Below are positions 1 through 13,003 of a stretch of DNA of 64,000 nucleotides, piece by piece; position 1 is the stretch's first letter; every line of letters starts with the position of its first letter. A program made the translations under genes and the position numbers. Source of the stretch: Cucumis sativus (Eukaryota; Streptophyta; Magnoliopsida; Cucurbitales; Cucurbitaceae). A model generated the notes under the pieces. That model was not told the origin of the DNA and did not search any database. It was given only the letters and a program-made list of their open reading frames with translations. The stretch lies in NCBI RefSeq assembly GCF_000004075.3, contig NC_026659.2, positions 14,019,473 to 14,083,472 of the forward strand, read 5' to 3'.

Positions 1-2835
1 GAGTGTCAGTGGGACGACATCCTAACATACCTGTCTCGGTTAACAAATCAAGGATGTATTTTCTTTGAGATACGGAGATACCTTCTTTAGATCTGGCCAC
101 CTCCATTCCAAGGAAATATTTCAAATTTCCCAAATCCTTGATTTCAAACTCATCGCCCATTCTCTGCTTTAGTTGACTGATTTCTGCCTGATCATCTCCA
201 GTCAAAACAATGTCATCCACATAAACTATTAGAACAGCAATCTTTCCTGTTTTGGAAACCTTTGTAAATAAAGTATGATCAGAGTGTCCCTGCCTGTACC
301 CTTGGGACTTGACAAAGGTAGTGAATCTGTCAAACCATGCTCTGGGAGACTGTTTCAGACCATATATAGATTTCTGGAGTTTACACACATGCTGACCAAA
401 CTGAGCTTCAAATCCAGGCGGAGGGCTCATGTAGACTTCCTCTACGAGGTCTCCATTCAAAAAGGCATTCTTAACATCCAGCTGATATAAAGGCCAATCT
501 TTGTTCACAGCAACAGATAACAGAACTCTAATAGTATTCAACTTAGCAACTGGAGAAAAAGTTTCTGAATAGTCAATACCATAGGTTTGAGTAAATCCCT
601 TCGCAACTAACCTTGCCTTGTGTCTGTCAAGAGTACCATCAGCTTTGTATTTGAGAGAGAACACCCATTTGCATCCCACAGTTTTGTGTCCCTTAGGTAG
701 AGTACAAATGTCCCAAGTACTATTCTTTTCAAGAGCTTTCATCTCTTCCATGACAGCATTCTTCCATTCAGGATACTTTAAAGCAGTGTAGATATCTTTT
801 GGTATTATGGTAGAGTCAAGGCTTGCTGTAAAAGCTCTGAACTGAGGAGAGAGACTATCGTAGGAAACATAATTGCAAATGGGGTGTTTAGTACAAGACC
901 TGGTGCCTTTTCTCAGAGCAATGGGAATGTCAAGAGAGGAATCATACTCATCTGATTTTCCTGTATGACCCTGTTCCGCTTCATTATTACGGGTTTCTAT
1001 TCTGACCTCAATCTCATCACCACTGTCCTTTTCTTCCACGTTTTCAAGAACAGCAACATTAGACCTGTCATTCTCACTTATCATATTCTTAGTACAGGGT
1101 TCAGTAGGGTTTTCCATACCTTGATCTCGAGGAGGTTCAGAGTCTTGGACTGGAGCCGGCGGCTGACTAGTAGGGGAACCGACTTCCTTTTTGTGATTCC
1201 TCCTGTAGTACGTTTTCCAGGGGACTTGGTTTGTGGGTAGGACTATGGAATGAGGAATGATGTTAGACACAACACTAGGAGTGGGTTCGATGAATTCAAA
1301 GGTGTTGTTAGACTCTTCACTCACACTCTCCCCCTGAAGATGGCTAACGGGAAAGTAGGGTCGATCCTCACAGAAAGTAACATCCATAGTGACAAAGTAT
1401 TTTCTGGATGGTGGGTGAAAACATTTATAACCACGCTGGTGAGGGGGATACCCAACAAACACACATGCCTGAGCCCGAGGGGTAAATTTGGTTTGATTAG
1501 GGCCAAAATTATGGACATAAGCGGTACACCCAAACACACGAAGAGGAACCTCAGAAACATGACGAGTCGATGGGTAGGACTCCTTAAGACAATCTAAGGG
1601 AGTTTGAAGATGAAGAATACGAGAAGGCATTCTATTGATTAAATGAGCTGCTGTAAGAATAGCATCTCCCCACAAGTATGAAGGAAGGGAAGTAGAAAGC
1701 ATAAGGGAACGGGCTACTTCCAGAAGGTGACGGTTTTTTCGCTCGGCCACTCCATTTTGTTGAGGAGTGTAGGCGCACGAGTTTTGATGAACAATCCCCT
1801 TGGAAGCAAGAAATTCACTAAGGTTATGGTTTTGGAATTCCCGACCATTATCACTCCGAAGAATAGCAATTTTTTGATGGAATTGTGTTTCAATGGTGTG
1901 ATAGAAATTTTGAAACATAGAGGAAACCTCAGATTTATCAGTGATAAGGTAGACCCAGGTAAGACGGGTATGATCATCAATGAAGGTTACGAACCACCGT
2001 TTTCCAGATGAGGTTGTTATCTTGGATGGTCCCCAGACATCACTATGAACAAGAGTGAAGGGTTGGGTTGGTTTGTATGGTTGTGAGGGAAAAGAGACTC
2101 GATGTTGTTTGGCCTGAATACACACATCACAAGATAAGGTAGTCATCTCAACTTTAGAGAAGAGATGTGGAAATAAATGTTTCATATATTGAAAATTAGG
2201 GTGGCCTAAACGAAAATTCCACAACATACAATCTTGTTCAGAAGTAGTGAAATAGGAAGATAAGAGGCTAGTCCTAGGAATGCTACTAGAAGAGGTATCG
2301 TCATCAAGGAGGTAGAGTCCCCTACTATGCCGGGCAGTGCCAATCATCCTCCCCGAGCTCAAGTCCTGAAAAGAGACAGAATCAGGTAAGAATATTGCTT
2401 TGCAGTTTAACTCATGAGTGATCTTGCTTATCGAAAGCAAATTATAAGATAGTTTGGGCACATGCAAAACATTATGTAAGGAGAGCCCTGCACAAGGAGA
2501 AATCTTCCCCTTTCCAGCAACGGGGGCCAAGGAGCCATCTGCAATTCTAATTGTCTCGTTCCCAGCACAAGGAATGTAAGATACAAAATGTTCAGAGGAC
2601 CCAGTCAAATGATCTGTGGCACCAGAATCCAGAATCCAGGGGTTCTTCCCATCAATACTAACAAGACCGAAGGAATGAGGTATACCTGATTGGACAATGG
2701 CACCTAAAGTGGCAAGACTGAGATCAGTTTGGTTTTTGTGTGGATCGGATTGTTGAGGAGGTTCAGCAGACTCACTCACATACGCCCGCCCTGTGTTCTG
2801 TTTGTCGTTGGAAGGGCGTTTCTTACTTCCTGGGG
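1..2835 (-). CDS. copia Pol: protease, integrase, reverse transcriptase (partial, open to the edge)
   Basis: This is the polyprotein that matures itself, integrates the cDNA and copies RNA to DNA. The frame has no stop from about 2835 to position 1. In order: an aspartic protease core (WILDSGATDHLTG, near 2605-2645); a gag-pre-integrase zinc region (RLGHPNF...CDVCIQAK, about 2130-2215); the integrase DDE residues (HSDVWGPS, LRSDNGREF, QQNGVAERKNRHLL, about 1720-2060); and RVT_2 (LDVKNAFLNG near 460-490, YVDDIVLTGDD near 200-230). One oddity is that the first His of the integrase HHCC zinc site is Asn: the codon at 2216-2218 reads AAT where the family has CAT (WNFRLGHP for WHFRLGHP). That should weaken integrase even though the frame is open. 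RNase H lies beyond the window. No own start codon is expected because copia Pol is normally fused to Gag. Confidence 0.88.
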
Positions 2836-3917
2836 ACGACCATGTAACTTCCAACATTGTTCTTTGGTATGCCATTGTTTTTTGCAATGCTCGCAGACAG
2901 GAATTGGTTTTCCATTATGCTTGTCACTGCTACTGTTAGAAGATCTTGCACTAAAAGCAGCAGAGTCAATAGTAGGGGTTGCGGAAATATTCATAGCACT
3001 TGTGCGATCTTCCTCGAGGCGGATTTCAGAGCAAACTTCCATCAGGGAGGGAATCGGTCTTTGACCTAGTATACGCCCTCGAACTACATCAAACTTAGGA
3101 TTAAGACCAGCAAGAAAGTCATAAATCCTGTCATTCTCTTCAATTCTCGAGTACTGTACACCATCAGTGGGATCACGCCAGACTAGTTCTCTGCATAGGT
3201 CCATTTCTTGCCATATAAGAGAAAGCTTATTGAAAAAGGATGTGACATCCATGGTTCCTTGCTTGCATTCATGAACTTGCTTTCTCAGCGTGTATAGACG
3301 AGAGGCATTCTGACGTTTTGAGTAAAGTGTCTGGGCTGTGTCCCAAATATCCTTGGCTGTTGCAGCAAACAATAACGGCTTGCCAATTTGAGGTTCCATA
3401 CTATTGATCAATATGGATCGAAGAATAGAGTCTTCTGCCTTCCAATATCGTTCATGTGGGTCGCCCGGTTGGGGCGAGGTATTTCCCCTGTCAGAAAGCT
3501 AAATTTTTGTCGTCCTTCGAGGACCATCTTTACTGACTGAGACCATGAGAAATAGTTGTTGCCGTTCAACTTTTCTCCTGAAAGATGATACATGGAAGAC
3601 TGAGCCACCGTATTAGTCAAATAAGGAGAGGATACATTAGGGAACGAGTTTACCGGATTCTCAGAATACATCGGTAGAGTGGATGTCGTCCCTAAGGTAG
3701 CCTCAAGTGCTGCTATCTGTTGTCGAAGCCCTTCCAATTGTTGATGAACTATTCCCGAGGAAGCTTGCACGTTACGGTTGGAATATGTCGAAGATTCACC
3801 AACCTCAAATGTTGAGTGAATTTGAGAGTTTTTAACATCGGGATGGTAGCTAGGATCATTGGGTGATATTAAAAAAGGAAAGAATTCCAACATTTGAGGT
3901 TGGTGAATCTTCGACAT
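2776..3917 (-). pseudogene. copia Gag (UBN2-type) with CCHC knuckle, frameshifted
   Basis: Gag packages the element RNA into virus-like particles in the cytoplasm. The likely start is the ATG at 3915-3917. The first half (to 3408 in its frame) contains a region matching the usual copia Gag N-terminus with the SGEKLNGNNYFSWSQSVK stretch. The frame then shifts by one base near 3471-3474, in a run of four G on the plus strand. The second frame carries the UBN2 core (WDTAQTLYSKRQNASRLYTL) and a zinc knuckle, C-x2-C-x4-H-x4-C (CEHCKKQWHTKEQC), in which the usual Gly before His is Trp. The frame shifts again near 2832-2835, also in a G run, so Gag stops at 2776 instead of continuing into pol. The first residues (MSKIHQPQM) are translated from an inverted copy of sequence about 100 bp further into gag, so the true N-terminus is probably missing. 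Confidence 0.85.
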
Positions 3918-4010
3918 ATTAAAAAATGATATTAAAAACACATTCAAAGGGATGGTAACAAGGATGGTAACAAGGAAAAAGCCTAGAAAAAAAGGAAAGA
4001 ATTCCAACAG
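3782..4010. repeat. 33-bp perfect inverted repeat plus direct duplications at the truncated copia end
   Basis: Bases 3782-3814 and 3888-3920 are exact reverse complements (33 of 33), with a 73-bp spacer. A second duplication, the run ending aaggaaagaattccaaca, occurs at about 3871-3892 and again at 3988-4010, and gatattaaaaa recurs at about 3866 and 3928. Together they look like templated filler from break repair rather than an LTR terminus. Confidence 0.8.
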
Positions 4011-5260
4011 AAAGAACTACTATGGAGATTTTGGATGATATTAATTCGAGCAAACGTTGATATACTACTAATATACCATACTAGACTAAAACACTTTCAA
4101 CGAGACTAGAATTATACAAAATATACTTTAAACCACAATAGTTGAATATGTATTTTGGTAGAGAGGTAGATACTACTTACTTGAACAAATAACGACAACG
4201 TCCTTGAAGTAAGAGAACTTTATGCTAATCCTCAATTCAATCAATTATTCAAAATGTCATAAGGTAGTCATAGGAAGAAAATATAGTTTAAAAACGTTGA
4301 TTAAAAGTAGAGGTAAAAAAAGTGTATAGGCTTAAGTTTCAAAAACTTAAAGTCAAAAACCAAATAGATAACATACATAAATTCTCTTGGAAAGTGTATA
4401 GGCTTAAGTTTCAACATACACATTCATACATTTCCAATGTGTATAACATACATCGCGGTTTATGTTTCAAGCAGATGGTGTATTTCGACATTTTCAAATT
4501 TACTCCTCTTGGAAAGATCTAGCATAGTAAGTGGCAAATAAAATTCTACCATACAAAATAAATCTTAATTCACCATCATTTTTTTGCTTTTCCTTTCAAT
4601 ATAGAACATGTAGTAATTTTTGTTGCTACTATCCTTATTGTAAGAAAGGGAGAGAGAACATACCTATAATTATCAATAATCACTTCCCTCTATCCTTCAA
4701 TCAAAGCAACTCAATAGCAACCATAAACAAAATATCAATAGAAAAATCAAAAGTATTAAAATTCAATTGGAAAATGCATAGACAAACAAAAAGACCCTAC
4801 ACACTATCAAAGTTTAAAATCTCACATTTCATTTTTCATTCTCTTTTTCTCAAAGCTTCAGCCCATAGCCATGACATCTCCCTTGACCTTGATTTCCTAA
4901 TTCGAACGAACAAATATCAATAAAAAATCAACCAAATGCTTCATTGAGGCATTTCATCAAACACATTGTAAGCTACAAAAATGCTTCATTGAGGCATTTC
5001 ATCAAACACATTGTAAGCTACCAAAATGTTTCATCACATAGCCAACCATAAAGAAAAAATGTAGATTCAAATTAGAAAAATGATTGTAAACAACAATATT
5101 GAATAGGATGGTAGACAAAACAAACACATATCTCATATAAAAGCAAAACTATGATGGATGTTTTTCATAAAAAGAACCATCAATATATCACATTGTGGGT
5201 AAAATGAAAGCATTTGAAGTTAATATATTGTATAAATACAAACAATAGAAATAATGGTTG
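4011..5260. other. AT-rich non-coding stretch with a 45-bp tandem duplication
   Basis: No gene was found. Bases 4936-5025 hold two head-to-tail copies of a 45-bp unit beginning atgcttcattgaggcatttc; the copies differ at about one position near the end. The stretch separates the broken copia gag from the CACTA-like end at 5798 and may be the interior of that older element, but this is not proven. Confidence 0.5.
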
Positions 5261-5798
5261 AGATTCACCAGTGAGTTCAGCGGTGCAAGGGGTGTTGGGT
5301 GGTTGCATCGGCTGAAGGAGAGAAAGAGAGGGATTTTGCGCGTTGTTGACCAAAAGTCTAGTCTTTTCCGGCGTATGTGAGAGAGGGAGAGAGATGGTTA
5401 GCGGATGGGAGGAAAAATCGAAGAGGGGCGACGTGTAGATCTTCCAAAGAGAAGAAGAAGAAGAGAAGAAGAAGAGAAGAAGAAGAAGAGGAGGAGGTAG
5501 AGAAAAAGTTTTGGAGATGTTTTATTTTAATAAATAAATTATTTAATGTTTTTAGAATTAGGAAAAAATCTGATTTTAATAAATTTTTTATTTAAAATAA
5601 ATTTTATTTTAATAAATTAAATAAAATATTTTTTGTATCTTTTATGACACCAAATAACTGTCGCGAAAAGTAAAATCCGAAAAATTTCGTCTTTTCCCGC
5701 CAAAAACGCGGTTTTTTAGCTTTTGTGACAGTTTTTTATTTTCTCCTTTCAATTTGGGATATATACAACTGTCATAGTAGACCATTTTTCTACTCGTG
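5261..5798. mobile_element. Terminal segment of a degenerate CACTA-like element
   Basis: The right border ends in a worn CACTA terminus: read on the minus strand from 5798 it begins CACGAGTAGAAAAATGGTC, one change from CACTAGTAG. Inside it are the motifs gtgacagtt and ctgtcgcg, which resemble the sub-terminal repeats at 48243-48828, including the shared string tggtcta. Further in (5264-5510) lies purine-rich sequence on the plus strand (GAAGAAGAAGAG), like the leader of a gene transcribed leftward. The left limit is arbitrary because no matching left terminus is in the window. No transposase is visible. Confidence 0.45.
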
Positions 5799-8640
<2,842 letters not shown>

Positions 8641-8689
8641 AATTGTTAGTGCTTGAATCTTCTTAATTGAGTTCACCTCCTTATATAAC

Positions 8690-10340
8690 AATCAAGTTGA
8701 CTTTACAAACTATATCGCGAGTTATAAAACAGAAGGGTTTAGCTAGGTTTAAATTTACCCATTATGGTGATGGATTTGACAATACTCTTGTAGCGGTTGG
8801 TACAAACACTAGCCCATTGACAATGTCAAAAGTTGTTTGTAATCTTCTCATGAACCATGTCCATCATTCATCATTCTCCTTATCATCCAACCCTACGAGC
8901 ATGATACCGTTGTATTTTCCTTTTTATTGTGCAACGCCAACTAAGATGACTAGCCTAATGCAATTTAAAAAACCTCTGATAGATGTCCCAAGTGTCATAT
9001 ACACTACTTAAAATGTTCATTGAATTCCGTCTCTAAATTGTATTGGCAAATTAGAAATCTTCAATGCTTCTCCACATTGAGCTAACAAATTGTAAGATTC
9101 TTTAGGGGACCCTCTTACCATGGACAATGCAACTTCTCGAGCTCTCCACGTCCTCTCATAAGTAATGTCTACTTCGTATTCCTTTTAAAAATTTTGAATT
9201 ATTTTCTTCGACCTATAACCACGACTAACATCTTGGAACTTCGACTAAATTAATTTGGTTATGATCCAACTCATAGTTTGATTACGATCTTGCTTTGGTA
9301 AGATCTTAATTTTGGCATGTGTGAGTACTAACATGCTTAGAAACTTTAAACATAATAGAATCTCTCATTTTAATAACGCTTAGTTTTCACAAACAACCTC
9401 GATTAACTCATCTTGGAACATAACTTCTTATTGGATCGATCAATACGATACTAAAAATTCTTCCTAATAGCAAATACAGACAGTTTTTTCGTCAAACCAA
9501 TTTCTTACTTAAAAACAAATAACTAACCAACATATCTTCAAGATGTGACTCGGTTGAGACGACCATGGTGTGATCCATCAATATTTCAATACGCTTCTGC
9601 TTCTTAACATTGACTGATTGTTCGTCATCACTGTGCAGTAAACCATCCGACTGATCATCACGAGCCAGGTTACTTTCACCCACATGTCCTCTTTCTTCAC
9701 TTATTCTACACTAAACATACACTCTACCTATGTTTCCATCGATATATGATTGTCTATCAATTCAATATGATGTGTAAGATAAGTATTGACATCTGCCTCA
9801 TAAACCTCAAACGACTCCACATTTATGTCGACTTGACATCTTAATCTGATGACATCTCCATGCCAAATGCATTGTCATTGTTGTTAAAATCATCATCCAA
9901 TTACTCTACATATGTATCATGCTAACCAACCCCTCCATGTGTATCATCTCCCAACTCTAAAGAACACACATTAGTAGTCAATGGACTCAAATCTCAAACC
10001 TCGTTCAAGACACCATTCTACTATGGGATTAATTGAAGGTTAGGCGCTCAGGCGATGATAAGAATGTTTTTTTAGGTTATTGGAATAGTAAATGACCACA
10101 AAGTACACCCGGATTGATGGGTTGGTATTGATACCTTAGAAACTGAAACCGCAACTTCAAACACATCATCACCGATTAGAAAAAATTGAAGATCTTGATG
10201 TCTAATAACAAAAGCATATATAAAAGGTTTCACATTATACAAACATTTTAGAATCATATCATACTCAGCTGATTTTGTCCCAATGATTCTAAAAATTTCA
10301 TCTAGATAATCTTCGAATTTTTGTACTAACTTTGACATTC
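8690..10340 (-). pseudogene. Decayed MULE (MuDR-type) transposase
   Basis: Mutator-like transposase fragments lie in order on the minus strand, in different frames. 10072-10338 encodes an N-terminal piece (QFFLIGDDVFEVAVSVSKVS). 9492-9683 carries the lead-in to the MuDR DNA-binding region (TMVVSTESHLEDMLVSYLFL). 9010-9185 reads YERTWRAREVALSMVRGSP followed by ESYNLLAQCGEALK, the segment just before the catalytic core. 8740-8990 has worn core sequence (KGKYNGIMLVGLDDKENDEWWTW, then VFVPT). Several stops and shifts mean no product can be made. No terminal inverted repeats or 9-bp target duplications were identified, so the element borders are unknown. It lies about 0.5 kb beyond the 3' end of the LRR gene. 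Confidence 0.72.
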
Positions 10341-10846
10341 AATCCTTTCATTTGACCTCTAACATATTCTTTCTCAATCTCCTTTCATTCACCACCAAAA
10401 CCAACAAATACACAGGCGTCTAGCAAATATGTATAGAAAATTGATAAAACAACCAGAATCTCAAGGTGAAATAATTACACATTTGGTCGAGATTTAAAAC
10501 CCTATACTAATCATGGAGTAAATATAGATAAAGTTGACCAAGGTCTTTAGATTACATGGAAATTAGGTAAGAAAAATACATAAAAGAAACAATTGGCAGT
10601 GAGTATGTAAATGAGAAAAGTAAGATATATTAAGCTTATTTTGGTTGATGAGTGGGGAAATACGGAATGTGTGTGGATGAGAAAGGAAAGGAGGGGAAAA
10701 GACAAAGCAGTTTAGAAATTTGATTGGGAGGAGTTGTGAGAGCATTTTGGTCACAACGGAAAAAGCAAAGAAATGAGAGTAATCCTGGGAGGATTTGGGC
10801 GAGAGATTGGCCAACTTTATGTAAAATCACCTTTTTCGGTTTCCCT

Positions 10847-13003
10847 CTAGAAATCTACAAATATTTTATATCTATAAACGTGTACGTACTTCTTATGCCC
10901 CCATTTCCTTTCCCTCGGGAACACCATGCCACACCAGAAGCAAACGCCCACCGTCGAAACGAATCCCACCGCACCTCCCACATACATTGGCACTCTAATA
11001 ACACACTTCCACCTTTCCTCCTCATCCTCACCAATCCAATTCTCTTCACCCCTGGATTCCTCCTTACAACGAACACTTTGGCACCCACACAGCTCATCGT
11101 TACCCACAAACCCCGAATTCAGAAACGTTTCAAACTGTCCTTCGCATGGAATGCGTCCCCGAAGATGATTATCAGACACATTGAACATTGAAAGGAAACT
11201 GAGATTCTCCAATGAAGGTGGAATCGTTCCTGTTAAATTGTTGGAGGATAGATCCAAAAATTCCAAATTCGTCAATTTTGATAGACTGCTTGGTATTTCT
11301 CCTCTTAATTTGTTGTTGCTCAGGTCTAGTACATGTAGAATTTTCAGATTCCCAAATTCCGGCCAAATCATTCCGCTTAACTCGTTGTAACTCAGATCCA
11401 CTAATGGCGGAAACCCTAAAACTTGTTTGTATTGTCGTACTGTGAATCGGTGCTTTCTACTGTAACACGGGAATCCCTCGAATATCTCCCCTTTGAATGT
11501 GTTCTTGAGATTGACGAGGCTATGAAATTGGGTGAACCTTCTGGGGATTGATCCAGAAAACGAGTTGTTAGATAAATCCAAGTAGAAGAGGTATTGCAAG
11601 TCAGCGATGGAAGACGGAATTTCTCCACTTAAAGAGTTCCATGACAGGTCTAGAATCTGGAGCTTTGTGCTACTGCTCAGCCATGGCGGCATTGAACCGG
11701 TGAGTCTACAATTTGCTAATACAAACAGTCTTGTATTCTCAAATCTCAAGTTTAAATTTGTGGGCATAATCTCTCCATGGAAATTGAATGTCAGAATCAA
11801 CACAGTCAAGTTCTTGCAATGTTGAAGAGCTGTCAGTGCTGCCGAGAGATTACATATGCCATTTCCTGAAATTGAGAAATGGGAAAGTGATCTGAGATTT
11901 TTGAAGCTTTCTGGGAAATCACCATCGAGTCTGTTTTTGCCAAGATTTACAACCCGAAGTTGGCTGCAAGATGATAGACTCCCAATTTGGCCAATGAAAT
12001 GATTAGAGCCAAGATTCAAAGAGGCCAAACGAGCCATGGCTGAACAGTTGATAACATCGATTGAACCACTGAAGGAATTATTGTCAAGACTTAGCGTTGT
12101 AATGCTTGGTGAATTGCCTAATGAAACTGGCAAAACGCCTGTGAAGTTATTCGATGATGCTGCGAATTGCTCGAGCGTTCGGAGGTTGAAGAAGACATCC
12201 GGAAGCAATCTCGAGAACTGATTGAATGAAATATCCAAGTAGAGTAGATTTGAGAGGTTCCCAAGTTGAAAACTCAACTCCCCGGAAAACGCATTATCAC
12301 TAAGGTCAAGAACTTTGAGCTTGGACATGGCAAACAGATCTTGAGGCAAATCCCCAGAGAGGAAATTGGAAGCTAGAGAGAGTTCCTCCAAGAACGAACA
12401 ATTTCCAAAACCTGGCAAAACTTTCCCATGTAATCTGTTGGAAGATAGTTGAAGTGTTTGAATCTGTTTTGGAATATGACAGAAACCAGGGTCAACTTCT
12501 CCGATGAGTTTGTTCTTAGAAATGTCTAGAAATGTAATGGAGGGTGAGGTGATATTCAATGGCGCATATCCATAGAAATTATTGGAACTTAAGTCAACGA
12601 CCTCTAAATTCTGCAAGGAGAAGAGATTCGATGGAAAAGAATTTGTGAAAAAGTTGTCTGACAAGTTGAGAGTTTTGAGCTGAACCAAATCTCCCAAAGA
12701 CTCTGAAACATTTCCTCTTAATCTCTCACCTGGAAGTTCCAAACCCACAACTCTAGAGAAGACATTAGAATCATTGAACTTCAAAGCTGGTGGATTGCTG
12801 CAGGTCACTCCTTTCCAACTGCAACAGTCAGAAGAAGAGCCATAATCCCAACCTTGAACTGGAGTGTGAAGGCGGTTGACAAAGCTTTTTAAGGCTTTCA
12901 AATCATCAGGGTGACATTTTGCATCAATGGAGATGAAGACTTGAGCATAAAAGAAGAAGCAACAGCAAAGGAAGCGAAAAAAGAACAAAATTGCTATACC
13001 CAT
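10847..13003 (-). CDS. LRR receptor-like protein related to phytosulfokine receptors, kinase absent
   Basis: A single-exon 718-residue membrane receptor of the LRR-RLP class, acting at the plasma membrane. Residues 1-28 form a signal peptide; 29-75 an LRR N-cap with the usual paired Cys (CHPDD...DCCSWKGVTC). About 18-20 extracellular LRRs follow, broken by a non-LRR island at about 499-530 placed as in phytosulfokine receptor PSKR1. The C-terminal cap (ELCGC) is followed by an acidic juxtamembrane stretch (GEENWIGEDEEERW), one transmembrane helix at about 671-695 with a GxxxG motif, and a 23-residue basic tail. Sequence and island position resemble PSKR-type receptors, but there is no kinase and none in the following 500 bp. 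The acidic segment, GxxxG helix and short basic tail are typical of true RLPs that pair with SOBIR1-like kinases, so I read it as a genuine RLP rather than a truncation. Ligand unknown; a sulfated peptide is a reasonable guess. Confidence 0.88.
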   Translation of the reverse strand: MGIAILFFFRFLCCCFFFYAQVFISIDAKCHPDDLKALKSFVNRLHTPVQGWDYGSSSDCCSWKGVTCSNPPALKFNDSNVFSRVVGLELPGERLRGNVSESLGDLVQLKTLNLSDNFFTNSFPSNLFSLQNLEVVDLSSNNFYGYAPLNITSPSITFLDISKNKLIGEVDPGFCHIPKQIQTLQLSSNRLHGKVLPGFGNCSFLEELSLASNFLSGDLPQDLFAMSKLKVLDLSDNAFSGELSFQLGNLSNLLYLDISFNQFSRLLPDVFFNLRTLEQFAASSNNFTGVLPVSLGNSPSITTLSLDNNSFSGSIDVINCSAMARLASLNLGSNHFIGQIGSLSSCSQLRVVNLGKNRLDGDFPESFKNLRSLSHFSISGNGICNLSAALTALQHCKNLTVLILTFNFHGEIMPTNLNLRFENTRLFVLANCRLTGSMPPWLSSSTKLQILDLSWNSLSGEIPSSIADLQYLFYLDLSNNSFSGSIPRRFTQFHSLVNLKNTFKGEIFEGFPCYSRKHRFTVRQYKQVLGFPPLVDLSYNELSGMIWPEFGNLKILHVLDLSNNKLRGEIPSSLSKLTNLEFLDLSSNNLTGTIPPSLENLSFLSMFNVSDNHLRGRIPCEGQFETFLNSGFVGNDELCGCQSVRCKEESRGEENWIGEDEEERWKCVIRVPMYVGGAVGFVSTVGVCFWCGMVFPRERKWGHKKYVHVYRYKIFVDF

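Larger units (their letters stand above)
1..3920 (-). mobile_element. Ty1/copia LTR retrotransposon, 5'-truncated, running off the left edge
   Basis: Reading the minus strand from 3917 down to 1 gives gag, protease, integrase and reverse transcriptase in the copia order (integrase before RT). RNase H and the 3' LTR would lie outside the window. No LTR and no tRNA primer-binding site were found to the right of gag: the sequence breaks into short direct and inverted duplications at 3782-4010 and then unrelated AT-rich DNA, so the 5' end appears lost. The pol frame has no stop between about 2835 and position 1, which suggests a fairly young element, yet two one-base frameshifts separate gag halves and gag from pol. 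Lineage within copia was not determined. Confidence 0.9.

Noticed and set aside
1321-2011. Separate short frames on both strands in the integrase region
   Set aside because: They are other-frame shadows of the continuous minus-strand copia pol frame that runs off the edge.
8667-9011. 114-residue plus-strand frame
   Set aside because: It is the antisense shadow of the MULE transposase core, which has the recognisable motifs on the minus strand.
10724-11191. 155-residue plus-strand frame over the 3' end of the receptor gene
   Set aside because: Antisense to the LRR-RLP coding sequence and its 3' flank; no domain and no codon evidence.
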